Source of the DNA: Acidobacteriota bacterium
GTDB taxonomy: Bacteria; Acidobacteriota; Vicinamibacteria; Vicinamibacterales; UBA2999
Reading direction: 5' to 3'
DNA length: 10,743 bases
Assembly: GCA_947465275.1 (NCBI GenBank)
Contig: CANIAI010000039.1
Location: 1 to 10,743, forward strand
Shown: positions 1 to 5,166 of the stretch, piece after piece
Numbering within the stretch: position 1 is the stretch's first letter
How the letters are laid out: each line of letters starts with the position of its first letter
The notes under the pieces: model-generated
The model's input: the letters and a program-made list of their open reading frames with translations, nothing else
What the model was told of the DNA's origin: nothing
The model's database searches: none
Made by a program: the position numbers and the translations under genes

Positions 1-80
1 CGGTCCGCGAGCGACGGGAGGCCCTCAGCTGCGGGCGCGGCGGCGAGCCCGACGAGGCGAAGCGCAGGCCAGCGTCGCAT
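1..80 (-). CDS. Possible N-terminal fragment of a gene following dnaJ (unidentified)
   Basis: One base after the dnaJ stop codon an ATG opens a frame that stays open to the window edge (26 full codons). The peptide begins MRRWPALRLVGLAAAPAAEG: two arginines, then a hydrophobic alanine/leucine stretch with small residues, which resembles a signal peptide. Most third codon positions (about 20 of 25) are G or C, as in the neighbouring genes. The near-zero spacing to dnaJ would suit translational coupling in the heat-shock operon. The fragment is too short to name a family, and in such GC-rich DNA an open frame of this size can occur by chance. Confidence 0.4.
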   Translation of the reverse strand, partial: MRRWPALRLVGLAAAPAAEGLPSLAD

Positions 81-81
81 G

Positions 82-1224
82 TCAGCCGAAGATGTCGCGG
101 ACGCGATCGAAGATGCCGCGGTCCTCGCCGTCGTGCGGGGTCGGCGAGAACTTCTCCTTCGGGAGCGCCTCGGCGAGCTGCTCGAGCAGCTTCTTCTGCT
201 CGCGGGTCAGCTTCTTCGGCGTGACGACCTTCACGGTGACCAGCAGGTCGCCGTGGCCGCGGCCGCTGACGTCGGGCATCCCCTTGCCGCTCAGGCGCAG
301 CGTGGTGCCGGTCTGCGTGCCCTCGGGCACCTGGAACGGTTCCTCGTCGCCCTCGAGGGTCGGGATGACAATCCTGCCGCCGAGCGCGAGCGTGGGGAAG
401 TTCACCGGGATCTCGCAGTAGAGGTCGTTGCCCTCACGGCGGAAGAACGGGTGATCCTGCACGTGGACGACGACGTACAGGTCGCCGGCAGGGCCTCCGG
501 CCGAACCGGCTTCGCCTTCCGCGGTGAGGCGCAGACGCTGCCCGGTCGCGATACCGGCCGGAATACGAACGGTGATCTTCCGTTCCTTCTGAATGCGCCC
601 GGCGCCGCGGCAGGTGGTGCACGGCTTCTGGATCACGGAGCCGGTCCCACGACACTGACCACAGGTACGGGCGACGGTGAAGAAGCCCTGCTGATACCGC
701 ATCTGGCCGCGCCCATGGCATTGCGGACACATCGTCGGCTTCGAGCCGGGGGCGGCGCCGGAGCCCTCGCAGGTTTCGCACGACTCCTGCCGCGGCACCT
801 GGATCGACGTCTCGGTGCCCTTCGCCGACTCCTCGAACGAGATCTCGAGGTCGTAGCGCAGGTCGGCGCCCCGTTGCGGACCGCCCCGGCGGCGGCCGCC
901 GCCGAACATGTCGCCGAGGCCGAACACGTCACCGAGGCCGCCGAAGATGTCTTCGAAGCCGGTGAAGACGCTCGGGTCGAATCCGCCGGTCGCCGCGCCT
1001 CCGAGCCCCTGGTGCCCGAAGCGGTCGTACATGTGCCGCTTGTCGGTATCGGCCAGGACGGAGTACGCCTCGGCGGCCTCCTTGAAGCTCTCCTCCGCCT
1101 GCGCGTCGCCCGGGTTGCGGTCGGGGTGGTACTTCAACGCGAGCTTGCGGTAGGCGCTCTTGATCTCCTGGTCCGTCGCCTCCCGGCCCACGCCGAGAAT
1201 CTCGTAGTAGTCGCGCTTGCTCAC
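82..1224 (-). CDS. dnaJ: Molecular chaperone DnaJ (Hsp40)
   Basis: Co-chaperone that delivers unfolded clients to DnaK and stimulates its ATPase in the cytoplasm. The 380 residues show the full class I layout: a J domain (about 1-70) with the HPD tripeptide at 33-35, a Gly/Phe-rich linker (about 71-117), four zinc-binding CxxCxGxG repeats starting at Cys149, Cys166, Cys188 and Cys202, and then the C-terminal beta domains. Length is normal for the family. The start is GTG and overlaps the grpE stop codon by four bases (GTGA), with an AAGGTG Shine-Dalgarno-like site eight bases upstream inside grpE, so translation is probably coupled. It is the third gene of an hrcA-grpE-dnaJ cluster; dnaK must be encoded elsewhere. 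Identification is firm. Confidence 0.98.
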   Translation of the reverse strand: MSKRDYYEILGVGREATDQEIKSAYRKLALKYHPDRNPGDAQAEESFKEAAEAYSVLADTDKRHMYDRFGHQGLGGAATGGFDPSVFTGFEDIFGGLGDVFGLGDMFGGGRRRGGPQRGADLRYDLEISFEESAKGTETSIQVPRQESCETCEGSGAAPGSKPTMCPQCHGRGQMRYQQGFFTVARTCGQCRGTGSVIQKPCTTCRGAGRIQKERKITVRIPAGIATGQRLRLTAEGEAGSAGGPAGDLYVVVHVQDHPFFRREGNDLYCEIPVNFPTLALGGRIVIPTLEGDEEPFQVPEGTQTGTTLRLSGKGMPDVSGRGHGDLLVTVKVVTPKKLTREQKKLLEQLAEALPKEKFSPTPHDGEDRGIFDRVRDIFG

Positions 1225-1739
1225 GCCGTCGCCACCTTCACCATCGCCGCGCGGAGCAGACGCTCACCCAGCATGTAGCCGCGCCGCAACTCGGCGATCA
1301 CCTGCCCCTCGCGGTGATCCGGGCTCGACTCCTGTGCCACGGCCTGATGGAACCGCGGGTCGAAGTCGGCGCCGGTCACGTCGATCGGCTTCACCCCGCG
1401 CTTCCGGAGCAGCTCGACCATCTGCTTGTGAATCAGTTCCACGCCGGTGCGGTACGCCACCGCATCGCCGGTGGCCGGCGTCTGCAGGGCGCGCTCGAGG
1501 TCGTCGACAATCGGCAGCACCTCGGCCAGCAGGTCGGCCGCGGCGGTCTCGGCGTGCTCGCGGCGTTCGCGCTCGATTCGCTTGCGGTAGTTGTCGAATT
1601 CGGCGGCCGAGCGCAGCAGCCGGTCGTGCAGCGCGTCCTTCTCCCGGCGCAGCGCCTCGAGCGGATCCCCGGGTGTCGCCTCGGGGGCGTCCGGGGTGGT
1701 GTCGGGGGTCTGGGGGTCGTTCACCTGTTCGTCAGCCAT
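1221..1739 (-). CDS. grpE: Nucleotide exchange factor GrpE
   Basis: Releases ADP from DnaK and so resets the Hsp70 cycle. The 172-residue protein has an acidic, proline/threonine-rich disordered N-terminus (about 1-25), a long charged helix typical of the GrpE dimer stalk (about 27-60, including the FDNYRKR stretch), and the C-terminal beta domain ending in the family signature (GYMLGERLLRAAMVKVA, about 153-169). The ATG start follows the 66-base gap after hrcA; only a weak ribosome binding site (CGAG) is visible. Its stop overlaps the GTG start of dnaJ. Expected to be co-transcribed with hrcA and repressed by it, by analogy with known heat-shock operons. A hairpin in the upstream gap may affect message processing. 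Confidence 0.97.
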   Translation of the reverse strand: MADEQVNDPQTPDTTPDAPEATPGDPLEALRREKDALHDRLLRSAAEFDNYRKRIERERREHAETAAADLLAEVLPIVDDLERALQTPATGDAVAYRTGVELIHKQMVELLRKRGVKPIDVTGADFDPRFHQAVAQESSPDHREGQVIAELRRGYMLGERLLRAAMVKVATA

Positions 1740-1759
1740 GGTTCTCGTGCAGCCCCCCG

Positions 1760-1783
1760 GGGAACCCGCGCAGGCGGGATCCC
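1760..1783 (-). promoter_or_regulatory. Hairpin in the hrcA-grpE intercistronic gap
   Basis: In the 66-base gap between hrcA and grpE the RNA can fold into a stem of nine base pairs with one central mismatch and a four-base loop: GGGA, mismatch, CCCGC, loop CTGC, GCGGG, mismatch, TCCC on the coding strand. It starts 22 bases after the hrcA stop and ends 20 bases before the grpE ATG. No T-run follows, so it does not look like an intrinsic terminator. A role in processing or stability of the hrcA-grpE-dnaJ message is possible; cleavage between hrcA and grpE is known for the Bacillus subtilis dnaK operon, from memory. GC-rich DNA forms such stems easily by chance. Confidence 0.45.
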
Positions 1784-1805
1784 GGTGCGGGGCGAAGGAA
1801 TAGGG

Positions 1806-2855
1806 TCAGTTCGAATCGCGCAGCACGCGGGAGACGGCGAGCGTGGTGCCGTCCACGAGCGAGATGGCGCGGGAGTAGTGCATACGGGTCGGGCCGATGA
1901 CGCCCACCGTGCGGATCGATGTTCCATCGACCGCCGTCGCCGCCACGAGGCTGAACGGGCGCAGGTCGGGGGCCGAATGCTCGGCGCCAATCACGATCGT
2001 CAGCCCCGGCCCGTCGATGTACTGGTTCAGCAGGTGCACCATGCGCTCACGCTCCTCGAGGATTTCGAAGAGTGCGCGCAACGTCGACATCGACACGCCG
2101 TCGAGACCCGCGTCGTCGAGCAGCGACGACGCCCCTTCGACGTGGAACGTGTGATTCGGCGGCAACTGGTCGAGCGTCGAGCGGGCGAGGCGCAGCGCAC
2201 GGCCCATCAGATGGTCGTACACCGTGCGTTCCTCGCGCAGCCGTTCGAGCACGGCGGCGCGCACCTCCGTGAGCGAGTAGCCGGCGAACTCCTGCGTGAG
2301 GAAGTTGGCCGCCTGCACGAGATCTTCGGGGCGGACGTCCTCGCCGGCGTCCACCACCTTCTGCGTGACCTGCCGGTCGCGCGAGACCACCACGACCAGC
2401 ACGCGGGTGCCGCCCAGCGGCACGAACTCGAGCCGCTGCAGGATCGGCCCGCGCGCTTCCGCGAGCGCGAACCCGACGTGGCGGGCGGCGCGGGAGACCG
2501 CGTGCGAGACCCCCGCCAGCAGGTGGTCCATGAAGGGCGATTCGCCGGCGCGCTGCCGCAGCTCGTGCTCGACGCTGGCCGGCGGACGCGCGGGCCGGCG
2601 GCTCTCGAGCAGGAGATCGACGAATGCGCGGTACCCGCGATCGGTGGGGACGCGGCCAGCTGAGGTATGCGGCTGGTGCACGTAGCCCAGCGTCTCGAGC
2701 TGCGCCAGCAGGTTGCGGATGGTGGCTGACGACAGGCCGAGACCGCTCGCATGCGCGAGCACCTGGGACGACACCGGTTCGCCCGTCTCGATGTACTCGC
2801 GGACGAGCGTCGCCAGGAGGCGTCTGGAGCGATCGGACAGTTCGTGTGAACCCAT
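1806..2855 (-). CDS. hrcA: Heat-inducible transcriptional repressor HrcA
   Basis: Repressor of class I heat-shock genes; in studied bacteria it binds the CIRCE inverted repeat and needs GroEL to stay active. The 349 residues begin with a winged-helix DNA-binding domain (about 8-78) holding the highly conserved block around ATIRN (44-48), then QPHTSAGRVPTDRGYR (61-76). The rest matches the GAF-like and dimerisation regions of the family and length is normal. The ATG start lies five residues before the usual LSxRxxxLL opening and 30 bases downstream of a perfect TATAAT box; no good Shine-Dalgarno sequence is seen. It heads the grpE-dnaJ cluster, so it probably controls its own operon, yet no canonical CIRCE (TTAGCACTC-N9-GAGTGCTAA) is visible upstream. 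Confidence 0.97.
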   Translation of the reverse strand: MGSHELSDRSRRLLATLVREYIETGEPVSSQVLAHASGLGLSSATIRNLLAQLETLGYVHQPHTSAGRVPTDRGYRAFVDLLLESRRPARPPASVEHELRQRAGESPFMDHLLAGVSHAVSRAARHVGFALAEARGPILQRLEFVPLGGTRVLVVVVSRDRQVTQKVVDAGEDVRPEDLVQAANFLTQEFAGYSLTEVRAAVLERLREERTVYDHLMGRALRLARSTLDQLPPNHTFHVEGASSLLDDAGLDGVSMSTLRALFEILEERERMVHLLNQYIDGPGLTIVIGAEHSAPDLRPFSLVAATAVDGTSIRTVGVIGPTRMHYSRAISLVDGTTLAVSRVLRDSN

Positions 2856-2884
2856 TGTGGCTCAGGATATTACGGGCACTTCAG

Positions 2885-2890
2885 ATTATA
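2885..2890 (-). promoter_or_regulatory. Predicted -10 box of the hrcA-grpE-dnaJ promoter
   Basis: A perfect TATAAT stands 29 bases upstream of the hrcA ATG in otherwise very GC-rich DNA, predicting transcription start near 2878 and a leader of about 23 bases. No good TTGACA-like -35 hexamer lies 16-18 bases further upstream; that space is taken by a perfect inverted repeat. The promoter may therefore depend on an activator, another -35 sequence, or the -10 box alone. Confidence 0.6.
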
Positions 2891-2895
2891 GCGGA

Positions 2896-2912
2896 GGAGG
2901 TGGGTCACCTCC
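2896..2912 (-). promoter_or_regulatory. Perfect 7-bp inverted repeat upstream of the hrcA -10 box
   Basis: On the coding strand GGAGGTG, a three-base gap (ACC), then CACCTCC. The repeat ends five bases before the TATAAT box, so it covers the -35 region of the predicted hrcA promoter. This is where an operator would be expected, but the sequence is unlike CIRCE. It also lies 34 bases after the stop of the upstream amidohydrolase gene and could be a stem at the end of that message, although no T-run follows. GGAGGTGA matches a full Shine-Dalgarno sequence, but no start codon follows at the right distance. Confidence 0.4.
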
Positions 2913-2945
2913 AGAGCCGCCGGCCTCCCGGCACGGGGAGCGCGC

Positions 2946-4271
2946 TCAGAGACCGGCGCGGCGGGCCAGCGCGGCCGCTTCTGCCCGTGCGACCGCCCCC
3001 ACCTCGGCGGTATCGATGCCCGTCAGGCGGAAGTCGTCGACCAGCAGCTGGCCGTCGACCAGCGTCATCCGCACGTCGGCCGCCGAGGCGCCGAAGACGA
3101 CCGCGCCCCACGGGTCGGGCGCCGGGGACATGTGCGGAGCCCCGCGGCTGACGAGGACGAGGTCTGCCCGTTTTCCGGGCTCGACCGAGCCGATCTCGGT
3201 CTCGAGGCCGAGCGTCTTCGCGCCCGCGCGGGTTGCCATCCAGAGGACGGCCGATGCCGGCAGTGAGCCGGGCCCCTCCTGCCGCCACTGGAGCAGCGCC
3301 GCCAGGCGCATCTCCTCGAACATGTCGAGCCGGTTGTTGCAGGCCGCGCCGTCGGCGCCCAGCGACACGCAGAGTCCGTGCGCACGCATCGCGGGCACCG
3401 GCGCCACCCCCGATCCCAGCTTCAGGTTCGAGCCGGGGCAGTGCAGCACCTTCACATCGTACTCGGCCATCAGCCGAAGCTCGTCCGCATCGACCCAGAC
3501 GCAGTGCGCGGCGCAGAGGCGGGGAGAGGCCAGCCCGAGGTCGGCGAGGAACTCGAGGTTCCGGCGGCCGGTCATCTGCCGCACGAGCGCGATCTCGTCC
3601 TGCTGCTCGGAGGCGTGCGTGTGCACCAGGATCCCCTCCTGCGCCGACCGCTGCGCCACCTCCCGCAGCAGGTCCGGCGAACAGGACGGGACGAAGCGCG
3701 GGGCGAACGCGGCGCGCAGCCGTCCGCCGGCCTGACCGTGCCAGCGCCGATGGAGTGCGACGCTCTCGTCGAGTCCGGCGCGCGTGCCTTCGCGGAGCCG
3801 GTCCGGCGTGCCGTCGCCCGGCAGGTCCATCAGGCACTTGCCGATGGTGGCGCGCAGGCCGGTGCCGGCGATCGCGTCGAAGACGACATCGGTGTCGTGC
3901 ACCGTCTCCATCGTCAGCACCGCCGTCGTGCCGCCACGCAGCAGTTCGGCCGCGGCAAGACGCGCCGACGCGCGGAGCGAGGCCGGCGTGTGCGCCGCCT
4001 CCATGGGCCAGATGCGGGTGCGGAGCCAGGGCAGCAGGCGCAGCCCCTCGGCCGAACCGCGGAACAGCGTCTGGCAGAGGTGCAGGTGCGTCTGGATGAA
4101 GCCGGGCAGCAGGTAGTCGCCGCCGGCGTCGACCACCCGGTCGTGGCGTGTCGCCGGCTCCGCACCGACCGAGGCGATGCGGCCGTCCACGATCGAGACG
4201 GCCCCCTCGAGCACCTCGAGGCGGTCGTTCATCGTGAGGATCGTGGCGTTGCGGATGAGGAGGGAGGCCAT
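2946..4271 (-). CDS. Amidohydrolase of the Trz/Atz (MTA/SAH/5'-deoxyadenosine deaminase-like) family
   Basis: Metal-dependent hydrolase of 441 residues, most likely deaminating a purine nucleoside-like substrate in the cytoplasm. The metal-binding set is complete: HxH at His62/His64, His217 and His219 with Glu222 in the HTHASE block, His256 in AHC, and Asp307 in GADG. The stretch after the HxH motif (CQTLFRG, then RIWPMEAAH) and the ADGAACNN block resemble proteins annotated as 5'-deoxyadenosine or SAH/MTA deaminases more than guanine deaminases, though the substrate cannot be fixed from sequence alone. N- and C-terminal beta segments form the usual composite sandwich (about 1-55 and 365-410). 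It follows the xdhC-like gene by 15 bases, has no visible Shine-Dalgarno, and its ATG touches a small hairpin, so it is probably translated by coupling with xdhC. Confidence 0.9.
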   Translation of the reverse strand: MASLLIRNATILTMNDRLEVLEGAVSIVDGRIASVGAEPATRHDRVVDAGGDYLLPGFIQTHLHLCQTLFRGSAEGLRLLPWLRTRIWPMEAAHTPASLRASARLAAAELLRGGTTAVLTMETVHDTDVVFDAIAGTGLRATIGKCLMDLPGDGTPDRLREGTRAGLDESVALHRRWHGQAGGRLRAAFAPRFVPSCSPDLLREVAQRSAQEGILVHTHASEQQDEIALVRQMTGRRNLEFLADLGLASPRLCAAHCVWVDADELRLMAEYDVKVLHCPGSNLKLGSGVAPVPAMRAHGLCVSLGADGAACNNRLDMFEEMRLAALLQWRQEGPGSLPASAVLWMATRAGAKTLGLETEIGSVEPGKRADLVLVSRGAPHMSPAPDPWGAVVFGASAADVRMTLVDGQLLVDDFRLTGIDTAEVGAVARAEAAALARRAGL

Positions 4272-4285
4272 CGGACGGCGTCCGA
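4271..4285 (-). promoter_or_regulatory. Small perfect hairpin touching the amidohydrolase start codon
   Basis: TCGGAC, a three-base loop (GCC) and GTCCGA fill almost the whole gap between the xdhC stop (TAG) and the next ATG; the last paired base is the A of the ATG. Folded, it would hinder initiation; a ribosome finishing xdhC would melt it. This suits translational coupling of the pair. Six base pairs in GC-rich DNA is modest evidence. Confidence 0.35.
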
Positions 4286-4286
4286 C

Positions 4287-5120
4287 CTAGGATCGCACCG
4301 CCCCTTCCCAGCGCAGGCTGGTCGTCTCGCCGCCGGTGCTCGCGGCCTTGCCGTGCTTCACCGCGATGAGCTCGGCGAGGATGCTGACCGCGATCTCCTG
4401 CGGGGTCACCGCGCCGATGTCGAGGCCGATCGGGGCGTGCACCTTGCGCAGCGCGTCCGCCTCGAATCCCTCCTCGACGAGGGCGTCGTAGATGCGGCGC
4501 ACCTTGGCGCGGCTGCCGATGAGCCCGACGTAGCGGAGCGGACGTGCGGCGAGCGCGCGCAGTGCGTCGAGGTCGTGGCGGTGCCCGCGCGTGACGATGA
4601 CGGCGTAGGCGGTCGCCGGCAGCGTGTGCGTTGCCAGCCACTCGGGGATGTCGGCGACGATCACGTCGGTGCCAGATTCGAAGCGCGCGACGTTGGCGAA
4701 TTTCTCGCGGTCGTCGATCACGTGGATGCGGAAACCCGCCTCGTGGGCCATCCGCGCGAGCGAGTGGCCCACGTGGCCGGCGCCGAAGACGTACACATCG
4801 GGGGCGGGCTCGACCGGCTCGATGAAGACCTCCATCTGCCCGCCGCAGATCAGGCCTGACTCCTCGGCGAAGTCGTCACTCAACTCGTAGCGGACGGTGG
4901 CGTGCCGGCGTGACTTCAGCGCCTCGCGCGCCTTCCAGAAGGCATCGTCCTCGTAGCAGCCGCCGCCGATCGTCCCGACGGTGCGGCCGTCGCCGTAGAC
5001 CAGCATCTTGGCGCCGACCCGCTGGGGGGTCGAGCCGCTCGACGCGACGATCGTGACGAGCGCGACCTCCTCGCCCGCCGCAAGGGCGTCGGACAGTGCC
5101 GCGAAGACTTCCTGGTTCAT
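4287..5120 (-). CDS. XdhC/CoxI family protein (molybdenum cofactor maturation/insertion factor)
   Basis: The 277 residues have both parts of the family: an N-terminal XdhC/CoxI domain (about 10-100) with GSTPQRVGAKMLV (29-41), GGGC with Cys55 and LICGG with Cys92, and a C-terminal Rossmann-like domain (about 108-255) with VFGAGHVG (111-118), the RGHRHDLDAL segment, VGLIGSRAK (198-206) and PIGLDIGAVTPQEIAVSI. Family members bind molybdenum cofactor and help its sulfuration or insertion into xanthine dehydrogenase or CO dehydrogenase-type enzymes. No such molybdoenzyme subunit is encoded in this window. It is the first gene of a pair with an amidohydrolase, a context pointing towards purine catabolism. 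The ATG lies seven bases after a perfect TATAAT box, which suggests a leaderless message. Confidence 0.92.
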   Translation of the reverse strand: MNQEVFAALSDALAAGEEVALVTIVASSGSTPQRVGAKMLVYGDGRTVGTIGGGCYEDDAFWKAREALKSRRHATVRYELSDDFAEESGLICGGQMEVFIEPVEPAPDVYVFGAGHVGHSLARMAHEAGFRIHVIDDREKFANVARFESGTDVIVADIPEWLATHTLPATAYAVIVTRGHRHDLDALRALAARPLRYVGLIGSRAKVRRIYDALVEEGFEADALRKVHAPIGLDIGAVTPQEIAVSILAELIAVKHGKAASTGGETTSLRWEGAVRS

Positions 5121-5127
5121 GCTCGCG

Positions 5128-5133
5128 ATTATA
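5128..5133 (-). promoter_or_regulatory. Predicted -10 box of xdhC, giving a probable leaderless transcript
   Basis: A perfect TATAAT is followed by seven bases (CGCGAGC) and then the xdhC ATG. Transcription normally begins about seven bases after the -10 box, which would be at or next to the A of the ATG. No convincing -35 hexamer or extended -10 TG is seen. There is no Shine-Dalgarno sequence. The box separates the penicillin-binding protein gene from the xdhC-amidohydrolase pair. Confidence 0.6.
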
Positions 5134-5166
5134 AGACCGTGGTGCGGGTGCGCCGTCCGCGGGACC

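Noticed and set aside
79..1278. 399-codon plus-strand frame opposite dnaJ
   Set aside because: Mirror of dnaJ; no family resemblance and low-complexity composition.
2866..2894. CIRCE-like half site (GGGCACTTC) upstream of hrcA
   Set aside because: Only a partial match to one arm, with no GAGTGCTAA-like partner at the right distance.
2905..4641. 578-codon minus-strand frame in another phase across the amidohydrolase gene
   Set aside because: Almost entirely Arg, Ala, Gly and Pro, with no domain; the overlapping frame holds all metal-site residues of the amidohydrolase.
3378..4859. 493-codon plus-strand frame opposite the amidohydrolase and xdhC genes
   Set aside because: It spans two well-supported genes on the other strand and has the low-complexity Arg/Ala/Val composition of a shadow frame.
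5155..5165. Small inverted repeat GTCC-GCG-GGAC just after the PBP stop as a terminator
   Set aside because: Only four base pairs and no T-run follows on the coding strand.
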